Positions 8,952 through 17,904 of a DNA stretch of 64,000 nucleotides are shown in pieces. The notes below the pieces were generated by a model, which saw nothing but the letters and a program-made list of their open reading frames with translations, searched no databases and was not told where the DNA came from. The stretch spans positions 496,001 to 560,000 of the forward strand of contig JADJPW010000004.1 of assembly GCA_016713035.1 (NCBI GenBank). Direction: 5' to 3'. The translations under genes and the position numbers were made by a program. The stretch is from Verrucomicrobiaceae bacterium (lineage in GTDB: Bacteria > Verrucomicrobiota > Verrucomicrobiia > Verrucomicrobiales > Verrucomicrobiaceae). Position 1 is the stretch's first letter, and each line of letters opens with the position of its first letter.

Positions 8952-10066
8952 ATGAGACCTGTATTCATCTACGACGCAAAGCGCACGGCCATTGGCAAAT
9001 TCGGTGGGGCATTGAAAGACCTGCACGCAGCAGATCTGGCCACCGAGCTGGCAATGAGCATGCACATCGACGCGAAAATCGACCAAGTCATCCTCGGTCA
9101 GGTGTTGCAAGCGGGCTGCGGCATGAATGTGGCACGCCAAGTGAGTCTGAAGCTGGGTTTGCCGCAGGAGGTGCCTGCGTATACACGATCAACATGGCTT
9201 GCGGCTCATCCCTGAAAGCTGTGGGTCTAGGCGCAGCAGCGGTGGCCAGCGGTGAAAGTGACTTCATTCTGGCTGGCGGCGTGGAGTTGATGAGCCGCGC
9301 TCCGCACTATGCAATGGATCAGCGCTGGGGGCGGAAGCTCGGTGATGCGGCGCTGAAGGATGCACTCTTTGTCGATGGACTGAGTGACCCGCTGCTGCAC
9401 ATCGGCATGGGCGAGACGGCGGAGCGTATCGCGGACAAGCTCGGCATCACAAGGACAGAGCAGGATGCGTTCGCCGCACGCAGTCAGCTGCGAGTGAGTG
9501 AGGCGGATTTCAGCCGCGAGATCATCCCTGTGGCCGGTTTGAGCCGTGATGAGCACCCGCGTGCCGATACGACCGCCGAATCGCTCGCGAAGCTCAAGGC
9601 CGCCTTCCGCAAAGACGGCACCGTGACGGCCGGAAATGCCTCTGGGATCAATGATGGGGCCGCATGGGTCGTTTTGGGGCCAGAATCAGCCTCCATGACT
9701 CCACGGGCGAAAATCGTCGCGACAGCGGCTGTGGGCTGTGATCCGGCTTTGATGGGTTTGGGGCCCGTGGGAGCTATTTCGGCCGTTTTGGCAAAAACAG
9801 GCTGGCGGCTCGATGAGGTCGATGCTGTGGAAATCAATGAAGCCTTCGCTGTGCAGACGCTGGGCTGCGCCAAGGAGCTGAGACTCGATGTAGAGCGGCT
9901 CAATCAGCGCGGTGGTGCCATCGCACTAGGCCACCCCATCGGCGCTAGTGGTGCGCGGGTGCTGGTGACGCTGCTACACCTGATGGAGGACGCAGGCTAT
10001 CAGCGTGGCATTGCTAGTCTGTGCATCGGCGGTGGCATGGGCATCGCGATGGCGGTGGAGCGCTGA
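8952..10066 (+). CDS. Acetyl-CoA acetyltransferase (thiolase), frameshifted
   Basis: Starts at ATG 8952 (MRPVFIYDAKRTAIGKFGG). Near 9180-9190 an AC dinucleotide appears duplicated in TATACACGATC, shifting the frame; removing it restores PAYTINMACGSSLKA with the nucleophilic Cys. The general-base His (GHPIGASGAR) and second Cys (CIGGGMG) are intact. Restored length is about 370 residues, a little short of the usual 390: some residues seem missing after AARSQLR. It makes or cleaves acetoacetyl-CoA and is probably co-transcribed with the CoA-transferase 63 bases upstream. Confidence 0.8.
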
Positions 10067-10067
10067 G

Positions 10068-11351
10068 TCAGTCTTGCTCCAGTGACTTGCGATTCGTTTC
10101 TTCGGCGAAAAACACCGAAAGGATCGAGACTGCGGCCATGCCGATGAGGTATAGCGCTACCGGCCATGGCTTCCCGCCCGATTGTGCCAGCAGCGCCGTG
10201 GCGATGAGTGGCGCGAGCCCGCCCGCCATCGGTGAGGCGAGCTGATAACCGAGTGATGCACCGCTGTATCGCACCCGCGTGCCGAAGAGCTCACTGAAAA
10301 ACGCCGCCTGCGGTCCATACAACGCACTGTGAATGATGAGCCCACTCGTCACTGCAACAGCAAGCGCAGCGGTAGAACGCGTGTCGATGAGCCAAAAGAA
10401 GGGAAAGGCAAAAGCGATGATCAAAACAGCCCCGCCGATGTACACGGGCCGCCGACCGATGCGATCCGATAGCCAACCGAAGAACGGAATAGCGAAAAAC
10501 TGCACCGCAGAGCCGATGAGCACCGCCTGGAGCACTTGATCCTTCGAGAAGCCTGCCTGCTGCGTGGCATAGGTGAGGACAAAGGCCGTGACGATGTAAA
10601 AGAAGGCATTCTCACCAAAGCGTGCCCCCATCGCCAGCAGCACATTGCGCGGATAGCGGCGGATGACCTCCAGGATCGGCATTTCCGTCGTAGCATTGGC
10701 TTTTTTGGCCTCTGTGAAGACCGGGCTCTCCAGAATGCGCAGGCGGATAAACATGCCGACGCCGAGGAGCAAAATGCCGATCAAGAATGGGATACGCCAC
10801 CCCCAAGCGAGGAAGGACTCCTCCGGGATGACCGATGAAAGCGTGCGAAACACACCCGTCGCGATGAGCAATCCGATAGGCACCCCAGCCTGCACCCAGC
10901 TAGCTAAAAAACCACGCTGCCCAGCCTTCCCATGCTCCACGGCCATCAATACCGCGCCACCCCACTCACCACCGACACCTAGCCCTTGAATAAAGCGCAG
11001 CGCCACCAGCAGCACTGGGGCGAGGATGCCTGCCTGATCATATGTGGGCAGCAGCCCGATGGCGAAGGTCGCAAGCCCCATCATCATGAGCGTGGTGACG
11101 AGCATCGACTTGCGCCCTAGCTTGTCCCCGTAGTGACCGAAAACGATGCCTCCGAGCGGCCGAGCGAAGAATCCGACCGCATTCGTGGCAAAGGAAGCCA
11201 TCGTCGCTGCCAGTGGGTCCATCTGCGTGAAAAACAGCTTTCCGAACACCAACGCGGACGCCGTGACATAAAGAAAGAAGTCATACCACTCGATGGTGGT
11301 GCCGATGAAGCTCGCCAGCACAACGCGGCGCGTGGAGGTAGCCGCACTCAC
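10068..11351 (-). CDS. MHS-family MFS transporter (metabolite:proton symporter)
   Basis: A 427-residue membrane protein with about 12 hydrophobic segments. The start SFIGTTIEWYDFFLYVTAS is the signature of the metabolite:H+ symporter family (ProP, KgtP, ShiA type). The loop GHYGDKLGRKSMLV and the repeat loop WLSDRIGRRPVYIGG are the two MFS motif-A copies. The likely substrate is a small organic or fatty acid, given the flanking CoA enzymes, but this is inference. Its ATGA start overlaps the stop of the upstream secreted protein gene (11348-11351). It converges with the thiolase, only one base apart. Confidence 0.8.
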   Translation of the reverse strand: MSAATSTRRVVLASFIGTTIEWYDFFLYVTASALVFGKLFFTQMDPLAATMASFATNAVGFFARPLGGIVFGHYGDKLGRKSMLVTTLMMMGLATFAIGLLPTYDQAGILAPVLLVALRFIQGLGVGGEWGGAVLMAVEHGKAGQRGFLASWVQAGVPIGLLIATGVFRTLSSVIPEESFLAWGWRIPFLIGILLLGVGMFIRLRILESPVFTEAKKANATTEMPILEVIRRYPRNVLLAMGARFGENAFFYIVTAFVLTYATQQAGFSKDQVLQAVLIGSAVQFFAIPFFGWLSDRIGRRPVYIGGAVLIIAFAFPFFWLIDTRSTAALAVAVTSGLIIHSALYGPQAAFFSELFGTRVRYSGASLGYQLASPMAGGLAPLIATALLAQSGGKPWPVALYLIGMAAVSILSVFFAEETNRKSLEQD

Positions 11352-11947
11352 TGGAAACGCGTGCGAAAAGTCTGCTCAGGTTTCATGGCCAGAAATTTCT
11401 CCCTCAGCTCGGGGTGCGCTTTGAGGTGCTTATCGAGCTCTGGACAATTCGTCTCAAAGTGGAGGAGCTTCTTGTCGTCGGCAAACACCGCCGCGATGTA
11501 GTATTTGTACACCTGTCCGCCGACGTTCGTGGCATCACGATCGGAGTCGTAGCGTGACTCCAGCGGGGCGAATTCAAAATTCCGCCGCACGCCTTTCGGC
11601 ACAGCGGGGATTTCCAGACTTTCATTTGTAGCCACGGTGAGCAGCTCGTCACCGCGCCTGTATTTGGACTCTGTTTCCATCGTGATGAGCAGAAAAGTGG
11701 CTGACATGGCCGCAATCGGCTGCGTGGATGCACTCTCGACTACGACCTCTGGCGTCATCGTCATGATTTTCATGAAGCTTGATCCTTGGACCGGCTTATT
11801 GCGCTTCCCCACTTTGATCTGAAGGCGAAGTGAAGGATATTTTTTGGCGATCTCTGCCTGGGCGGCCTTGTCTGGCTGCTGTGCCTCGATGCCTGAGAAT
11901 GCACCGAGAATACCGAACAGAATAAACGGGAGGAATTTATTTTTCAT
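11348..11947 (-). CDS. Secreted protein of unknown function
   Basis: A 199-residue protein with a signal peptide (MKNKFLPFILFGILGAFSGIEA, cleavage probably before QQPDK). The mature part is predicted mainly beta, with a charged C-terminal helix (HLKAHPELREKFLAMKP). No family recognised. It overlaps the MHS transporter start by four bases, so the two are probably co-transcribed and may share a role. Confidence 0.55.
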   Translation of the reverse strand: MKNKFLPFILFGILGAFSGIEAQQPDKAAQAEIAKKYPSLRLQIKVGKRNKPVQGSSFMKIMTMTPEVVVESASTQPIAAMSATFLLITMETESKYRRGDELLTVATNESLEIPAVPKGVRRNFEFAPLESRYDSDRDATNVGGQVYKYYIAAVFADDKKLLHFETNCPELDKHLKAHPELREKFLAMKPEQTFRTRFQ

Positions 11948-12012
11948 GATGGTCTCCTATTGAATCATGTCCGCCACACTTGAGTCAAGACCTGATCCGC
12001 AGGCCGTGTAGT

Positions 12013-13584
12013 TTACTGCGCCGCGATGTTTGCTCGGCCGCCACGCAGGACATACTTCTGGATTTTGCCGGTGGCGGTTTTGGGGAGCTCGGTGATGAAG
12101 TCGAAGCCATGCGGCACTTTGAAGTGCGCTAAATGATCCCGACAGAACAGGCGCAGCTCTGCCTCGGTCGTCGTCGCACCTGGTTTCAGCACGACGAAGG
12201 CCTGCGGCGTTTCGCCCCACTTTTTATGCGGCAGGCCGACGACAGCGACTTCTTGAATCGCTGGATGCCGGAGCAGCGTGCCCTCGATCTCGACGGAAGA
12301 GATATTTTCCCCACCGCTGATGATGATGTCCTTCCAGCGGTCGCGGATCTCGATGTAGCCATCCGCATGCACCACAGCAGCATCACCACTATAAAACCAT
12401 CCATCGCGGATGGCCTTCGCGGTAGCTGCCAGATCGTTGTAGTAGCCTGCCATCACCGCATTCCCACGGATGATGATCTCGCCGAGCGTGCAGCCGTCCT
12501 TCGGCACTTCGCAGCCTTCGTCATCGACGACGCGGACTTCCGCATTGCCGAGATACTCCACGCCCTGGCGTGATTTCACGCGGGCACGGGCTGTGGGGTC
12601 CAGCGTTTCATGCTCTGGCCGTGGCTCACTGATCGTGACGATGGGTGAGACCTCTGTGAGGCCATACACATGGATAATCTCCCAGCCTAGCTCGCCTTCG
12701 ATGCGCTCAATGGTGGCCGCAGCGGGTGGCGCACCTGCGGTGAAAACACGCACACCCCTCGGAGCAGTGCGTCGCAACTCCTCCGGCGCATTGGCGATGC
12801 TGATGAGAATCGTGGGGGCCGCACAGAGCAGTGTGATCCCTTCTCGGGCGATGGTTTCAAAGATCGCCTTCGGGTCGGCTTTGCGCAGGCAGATGTGCTT
12901 GGCACCCACGGCCGTGATCGTCCAGGTGAAGCACCATCCATTGGCGTGAAACATCGGCAACACCCAGAGGTAGCGATCCGCGCTGGTGATCTGCGTGTGC
13001 ATGAGATGACCCATGATGTTGAGTGCGGTATTTCGGTGCGTGACCATCACGCCTTTCGGATTCGCCGTGGTGCCGCTGGTGTAGTTGAGCGAGATCATGT
13101 CCGTCTCGGCGATGGCTGCGATTTCAAAGACCGGTGAAGCAGCAGCGATCAGCGCCTCGTAGTCTAGCCACCCAGCTTTCTCGCCCTCCAGCGCCACAAA
13201 GTGCTCTACACTGGGCACCTCGGCTCGAATGCGATCCACCGCATCCAGGTAGTCCGCATGGGCGCAGACCACCCGCGCACCGCTGTGCTTGAGGATGAAG
13301 GCGAAATCGTGTGCGGTGAGCCGGAAATTGATCGGCACTGTCACGGCGCCGATTTGCGGCACAGCGTAGTAGCCCTCCAAATGCGAGTGCGTGTTGGGCG
13401 AGATCAGCGCCACGCGGTCACCCTGCCGCACGCCCAGTGATTGCAGCGCAGCAGACCAGCGGTCACAGCGCTCAAAGAACTGCTCGTAGGTCAGGCGCAG
13501 CGCACCATCGACGAGAGCTTCGCGGTCCGGGTAAAGACGCCGCGCACGGCGAGCAAAATCGAGGGGAGAAAGGGGTATTTCCAT
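12013..13584 (-). CDS. Acyl-CoA synthetase (AMP-forming, medium/long-chain)
   Basis: A 523-residue ANL-superfamily enzyme. The AMP-binding P-loop is YTSGTTANPKGVMVTHRN (near residue 170). YGLTE (A5 region), WFYSGDAAVVHADGYIEIRDR (hinge) and SGGENISSVEIE follow, and the catalytic Lys is in PKTATGKIQKYVLRG near the C-terminus. It activates a fatty acid with ATP to acyl-AMP and then acyl-CoA. The length and motifs match the FadD/MenE-like medium-chain ligases. It fits with the nearby CoA-transferase, thiolase and transporter as a fatty-acid use module. Confidence 0.85.
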   Translation of the reverse strand: MEIPLSPLDFARRARRLYPDREALVDGALRLTYEQFFERCDRWSAALQSLGVRQGDRVALISPNTHSHLEGYYAVPQIGAVTVPINFRLTAHDFAFILKHSGARVVCAHADYLDAVDRIRAEVPSVEHFVALEGEKAGWLDYEALIAAASPVFEIAAIAETDMISLNYTSGTTANPKGVMVTHRNTALNIMGHLMHTQITSADRYLWVLPMFHANGWCFTWTITAVGAKHICLRKADPKAIFETIAREGITLLCAAPTILISIANAPEELRRTAPRGVRVFTAGAPPAAATIERIEGELGWEIIHVYGLTEVSPIVTISEPRPEHETLDPTARARVKSRQGVEYLGNAEVRVVDDEGCEVPKDGCTLGEIIIRGNAVMAGYYNDLAATAKAIRDGWFYSGDAAVVHADGYIEIRDRWKDIIISGGENISSVEIEGTLLRHPAIQEVAVVGLPHKKWGETPQAFVVLKPGATTTEAELRLFCRDHLAHFKVPHGFDFITELPKTATGKIQKYVLRGGRANIAAQ

Positions 13585-13644
13585 GCGGTGGTTCCAAAGA
13601 ACGCGGCTGAAACCCTGCTCCCATCGTCGTTTGGTGGGAAAGCC

Positions 13645-15102
13645 ATGAAGTTCTTGCTCTTTTCTCTCCTCCTCACACTGCCGCTACATGCCGAAATCCT
13701 CGCAGGCATCGCGAAAATGGACATCACCGACCGCACCGTGCCGGTGAATGATCCGTGTTTTGCCAAAGCACTCGTTTTAAAGAGCGATCAAACGACCGCT
13801 GTGCTCATCACCGTAGATGCGGTGGCCATCGGAGGCATCGGACGCATCGGCAATGGCTTCCTCTCGAATGTGCGGAAGGAACTCAGCGGCATCGCCGACG
13901 AGGTCATCATCAATGCCAGCCACTGCCACGGCATCGTTCGAAATGATTTGCAGCAGCTCGTCGTCCAAGCCGTCAAAGATGCCGCGAAGAGCCTCGTTCC
14001 GGTCAAAGTGAGCGCGGGGACCGGTAATGAGAGCCGCATCAGCGAAAACCGCCGCATGTTCCTCAAAGATGGCACGCAGATCGACATGCGCCGCGCCTAC
14101 TCGATGCCGCGTGATGAAGACGTGCTCAGCACAGGGCCGATCGATCCGCAGATCGGCCTCCTGCGGCTGGATCGCAAAAAAGACGGCTCCCCTTTTGCGG
14201 TCGTGTATCAGTTCTCCTGCCATCCGATCATGAACCCTCCGAGCAAGGGCAACTCGGCGGACTATCCCGGTTTTGCCTCCAAGGTCATCGAAGAAGCCAC
14301 CGGCGCGATGGCCTTCTTTGTCCAAGGTTGCGGCGGAGACATCAATCCGGTGCATTACAAAGAGGTCAGCCGCCCCGCGGATGCCGAGCCACTCGGCACC
14401 ATGCTCGGAGCGAGCGTTTTGGCCGCTCTGCGTCGATTTGAGCCGCAAAACGACGCCACACTGAAAATCAGCCGCGAAGTGCTCCCACTGCCCCGAGCCG
14501 CAGATTTCGAAAAACGCATCTCGAACATCGAAACCGAGCAAAAAGCCCTCGTCGCGGCCCTGAAGACCACGAACATCAATTTCAAGACCTTCCTCCCGCT
14601 GCTCATGCAGCACAAATTATGGCCCGAAACACCCTCACACTACGCCCAGGGCTATCTCGACAACGCCAAGCCGCTCCAGCAGCTCGATGCTGACAACAAA
14701 GCGCTCGTGGAGGCCTATCTCGGCAACGTCGCCATCATGGAAAAACTCACGCGACTGAATGCCAACCTCGCTTTGCTGAAAAAACACCTCGCCGAGACCA
14801 AAGCTGCAAACAGCCTCACGCTAGACGCCGAAGTCTGCGGCCTGCGAGTGGGTGCATTCAAGATCGTCACCTTCCCCGGTGAAATCACTGTGCAGGTGGG
14901 CCTAAACATCAAAAAAGCTGCGCAGGATGCCAACGCCCATGTCTCTGGTTACACGAACGGCTACATCTGGTACACCGCCACCGAGCAGCAACGGCGAAAC
15001 AGCGGCTATGCTCAGGAGGACTGCGATGTCATCGTCGCCCCAGAGTGGCAAAGGCTCTTTGAAACCAAGGCGCTAGAAGTGCTGCGTGCTCTGGCCCGGT
15101 AA
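13645..15102 (+). CDS. Neutral/alkaline non-lysosomal ceramidase-like protein (first copy)
   Basis: ATG 13645 gives a signal peptide (MKFLLFSLLLTLPLHA); the frame is open further upstream but that part overlaps the acyl-CoA synthetase. The mature protein begins IAKMDITD, typical of the ceramidase N-terminal domain. Metal and active-site motifs are INASHCHG, YQFSCHPIMN and FVQGCGGDINP. At about 485 residues it lacks the C-terminal immunoglobulin-like domain of full ceramidases. The family hydrolyses ceramide, but many bacterial members have unknown substrates. It diverges from the acyl-CoA synthetase with only 60 bases between starts. Confidence 0.75.
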   Translation: MKFLLFSLLLTLPLHAEILAGIAKMDITDRTVPVNDPCFAKALVLKSDQTTAVLITVDAVAIGGIGRIGNGFLSNVRKELSGIADEVIINASHCHGIVRNDLQQLVVQAVKDAAKSLVPVKVSAGTGNESRISENRRMFLKDGTQIDMRRAYSMPRDEDVLSTGPIDPQIGLLRLDRKKDGSPFAVVYQFSCHPIMNPPSKGNSADYPGFASKVIEEATGAMAFFVQGCGGDINPVHYKEVSRPADAEPLGTMLGASVLAALRRFEPQNDATLKISREVLPLPRAADFEKRISNIETEQKALVAALKTTNINFKTFLPLLMQHKLWPETPSHYAQGYLDNAKPLQQLDADNKALVEAYLGNVAIMEKLTRLNANLALLKKHLAETKAANSLTLDAEVCGLRVGAFKIVTFPGEITVQVGLNIKKAAQDANAHVSGYTNGYIWYTATEQQRRNSGYAQEDCDVIVAPEWQRLFETKALEVLRALAR

Positions 15103-15157
15103 ATCACATCCAGCACCGGCGTCGAAAAAATCGCCGCATTGAAAACCACCTGCTGAA

Positions 15158-16507
15158 CTACGGCTTCGTGATCGTGTAGCTGTGCTCCACCGCTCCATTT
15201 TCCAGATCGGATCGCGTCACACCGGGCACGATGCTGCGCACGTAGTCCACTTTGGCCTCGCTCGCTGAGACGCTGACTCGCAGATGTCCGCTGCTGCCGA
15301 GGATGACACCGCCGTAGCCATACTCCTCAGCGCTGCGAGTGCCGCCGCTGGGGTGACCAGGCTGTGGCACCTCTTTGACGAATAGATGGTCATGCCCGTG
15401 GAAGACGATGTTCACGCCATGCTTCTTGAAGAGCTGATGCAGCGGCATTTCCCAGCCAGGGCGGTTTTGTGTGAAGCCCTCGCTACCGTCGGCGTTTTTG
15501 CCGCCCCATTCCATGTAGGCGGCAGGTTTGGCCCCGCCGCGCACATCACGGCCCAGGCCGCCGACGAGGTGATGGATGAAGACAAAGCGCATCGCCGCCT
15601 TGCTGCTCGCGAGAGTCTTTTCCAGCCAGCGATACTGCTTCTCACCCAGAGTCATGTCCCACCCAGAGGCTCCACGCTGCATCGTGGCCCAAAAAGGGTC
15701 CAGGCCGATGAAAAGTGCGCTCCCCCACTCAAAAGCGAAGTAGCTATGCTTATCATTTCCATCGGTGGGATTCGGGAAATAGGTGTGCCGCATGCCCAGT
15801 GACCATTCAGACATCTCAGGGTCACTGCCGCGCTCGCCGTCGTGGTTCCCCAGCACCATGAAAACCGGCACACTATGCGCGATGCGGCCCATGTAGTAGC
15901 GCTGCGCCTTGTACTGCGACTCGGAGCGGCGGAAGAATTTGCCAAACTTGTCCACCATCGTCGTATCGCCCAGGTCGATCATGAAGTCCGGCTTCTCCGC
16001 GAGCATATTGGCCAGGGATTGCTGGTAAACGCGGACATCGGTGTTGTTATCGAGATGTGAGTCTGCCTGCACGACAAAGGAAAAGCTCTGCCCAGCCTTC
16101 CGCTGCGTGTGAAAGCTGCGCATCACATCCTGCACCGCCTCGCCACCCGCGCGGCGATAAGTCAGCCGGTAGTTGTAAGCCGTGTCGGGCTTCAAACCGT
16201 CGAGCACGATGTTTTGAGGCTCGCCAGCCTTCAGCTTCAGCGCTGGCGTCTTCAATCCATCACCATACTCGATGAAAGCCTCCATTGCCTCCCACGCCAG
16301 CATACTGACCGTCACGGAGTCTGCCCCTGGCCTGCACAGCCACACATTGAATAAATACGGTGGCACCACCGCTGGCTCCACCTGCCCGCCCTGCCCTGCT
16401 CCGCCATTCCCGCCGCCTTTGCCTCCGCCCTTCGGCTTTTCATCCGACACAGCAGCGATCAAAAAATGGGGCAGCAGGGCAAACAGCAGAGCGTAGTGAG
16501 TTCTCAT
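15158..16507 (-). CDS. Secreted calcineurin-like metallophosphatase
   Basis: A 449-residue protein with a signal peptide (MRTHYALLFALLPHFLIAA) and a Gly/Lys-rich tract right after it (KPKGGGKGGGNGGAG). A fibronectin-III-like strand region (residues about 60-135) resembles the N-terminus of purple acid phosphatases. The metal motifs then run in order: QADSHLD, DLGDTTM, LGNHDGE, FIHHLVGG and FHGHDHLF. The substrate is unknown. Two GTCA-N7-GTCA type boxes lie 22-70 bases upstream. Confidence 0.8.
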   Translation of the reverse strand: MRTHYALLFALLPHFLIAAVSDEKPKGGGKGGGNGGAGQGGQVEPAVVPPYLFNVWLCRPGADSVTVSMLAWEAMEAFIEYGDGLKTPALKLKAGEPQNIVLDGLKPDTAYNYRLTYRRAGGEAVQDVMRSFHTQRKAGQSFSFVVQADSHLDNNTDVRVYQQSLANMLAEKPDFMIDLGDTTMVDKFGKFFRRSESQYKAQRYYMGRIAHSVPVFMVLGNHDGERGSDPEMSEWSLGMRHTYFPNPTDGNDKHSYFAFEWGSALFIGLDPFWATMQRGASGWDMTLGEKQYRWLEKTLASSKAAMRFVFIHHLVGGLGRDVRGGAKPAAYMEWGGKNADGSEGFTQNRPGWEMPLHQLFKKHGVNIVFHGHDHLFVKEVPQPGHPSGGTRSAEEYGYGGVILGSSGHLRVSVSASEAKVDYVRSIVPGVTRSDLENGAVEHSYTITKP

Positions 16508-16528
16508 TCGCTCATCCTATCCAGGTCT

Positions 16529-16577
16529 GTCAGCAGCAGATCAAGCATACGCTGTCGATTTGTCAGCAAACGGTAAG
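16529..16577 (+). promoter_or_regulatory. Tandem variant direct-repeat boxes (putative response-regulator sites)
   Basis: TTTGTCAGCAAACGGTAAG at 16559-16577 has half-sites GTCA and GTAA eleven bases apart, and GTCAGCAGCAGATCAA at 16529-16544 has GTCA and ATCA with the same spacing. They resemble the boxes at 25819, 31548 and 32893, though the central bases differ. They lie between the divergent metallophosphatase (start 16507) and SGNH hydrolase (start 16696). Inferred only from similarity. Confidence 0.4.
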
Positions 16578-16695
16578 TGTAGCGCCTCACTCCCACGTCC
16601 AAATCGAACCAGATCCCACCGAATCGAACAAGCAATGCAGCCAAACAGGTCCGCTGGCGAGAAAATCGCCATGCACACACGTTTGTTGTCGCCCC

Positions 16696-17895
16696 ATGAA
16701 ATCCCTGTCTGTCCTTTACCTCCTGCTGAGCTCGTTTCTCAGCGCCCAGACGACCTACGATCCCGCGAAATTACCGAAGGGACATGATTACTATGAACTG
16801 CGAGGCGGCTTGGCGAACTGCCAGCGCAAATTCTCGCAGGAAAAGAGCGGTCGGGTGATTTTCCTCGGTGGGTCCATCACGGCAGGCGGAGCCTGGCGGC
16901 AGCACACCTGCGACTACCTCACCAGAAAATTCCCAGACACGAAATTCGATTTCATCAACGCTGGCATCGGCTCGATGGGCTCTGTGCCACATGCGTTCCG
17001 ACTGGAGCGCGATGTGCTGTCAAAAGGGCCGGTCGATCTGCTCTTTGTCGAAGCGGCGGTGAACGACAGCTCGAACATCCCCACCCTACCCGATCAGATG
17101 CTGCGCGGCATGGAGGGCGTGGTGCGCCACATGCGCAGTGTCAGCCCACTCACCGACATCGTGCAGCTCCACTTTGTCATGCCACCGCACATGGACGACT
17201 ACCATAAGGGCAAGGTGCCCACCTCCATCGCACAGCATGAAAAAGTGGCCGTGGCGTATGAGAATCCATCGCTGAATCTCTCACTCGAAGTCACCGACCG
17301 CATCGACGCAGGAGAATTCACCTGGGACAGGGACTTTAAAGGCCTGCATCCCTCCGCCTTTGGTCATCAGCTCTACGCCAACAGCGTCGCCCGCATGCTC
17401 GATGCCGCTTTTGCCAAACCGCTGGCCGATGCCGCAAAACCGCACGCTCTGCCAGCCATGATCGATGCGCAAAGCTATGCCAAAGGCCGCCTCGGCAACA
17501 TCGCGGAGGCAAAGAACCTCCAAGGATTCACGCTGGAGCCCGCGTGGAGGCCCACGGATAAAAAAGGCACGCGAGCTGGTTTTGTCGATGTGCCCGCTCT
17601 TGTCGCTACGCAGTCTGGCGCAGCGTTTGAGTTCAGCTTCACCGGCACTGGCTGCGGTCTCTTCATCGCCGCTGGGCCAGATGCTGGGATCATCGAGTGC
17701 AGCATCGATGGCGGCGAGTTTCGGCAATCCAATACCTTCACGCAGTGGAGCAGTGGCTTGCATCTACCCTGGGCACTCATCCTAGACGACAGCCTCCCAC
17801 CTGGCAGCCACATGGCAAAGGTCCGTATCATCGCGCCAACCGATGCCAGATCCACCGGCCATGCGCTGCGTGTGTTTCATCTGCTACTCAACTAA
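16696..17895 (+). CDS. Secreted SGNH/GDSL-type esterase
   Basis: ATG 16696 gives a signal peptide (MKSLSVLYLLLSSFLSA); earlier in-frame ATGs overlap the divergent gene. SGNH blocks are visible: FLGGSITAGG (nucleophile Ser), NAGIGSMGS, EAAVNDSS, and DFKGLHPSAFGHQLYA (catalytic Asp-His). The last 180 residues form a separate predicted beta-sandwich (EFSFTGTGCGLFIAAGPDAG), possibly carbohydrate-binding. The protein is 399 residues. Likely a carbohydrate or lipid esterase; the substrate cannot be read. It ends nine bases before the DUF1592 gene and may be co-transcribed with it. Confidence 0.7.
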   Translation: MKSLSVLYLLLSSFLSAQTTYDPAKLPKGHDYYELRGGLANCQRKFSQEKSGRVIFLGGSITAGGAWRQHTCDYLTRKFPDTKFDFINAGIGSMGSVPHAFRLERDVLSKGPVDLLFVEAAVNDSSNIPTLPDQMLRGMEGVVRHMRSVSPLTDIVQLHFVMPPHMDDYHKGKVPTSIAQHEKVAVAYENPSLNLSLEVTDRIDAGEFTWDRDFKGLHPSAFGHQLYANSVARMLDAAFAKPLADAAKPHALPAMIDAQSYAKGRLGNIAEAKNLQGFTLEPAWRPTDKKGTRAGFVDVPALVATQSGAAFEFSFTGTGCGLFIAAGPDAGIIECSIDGGEFRQSNTFTQWSSGLHLPWALILDDSLPPGSHMAKVRIIAPTDARSTGHALRVFHLLLN

Positions 17896-17904
17896 TGCTC
17901 CCCA

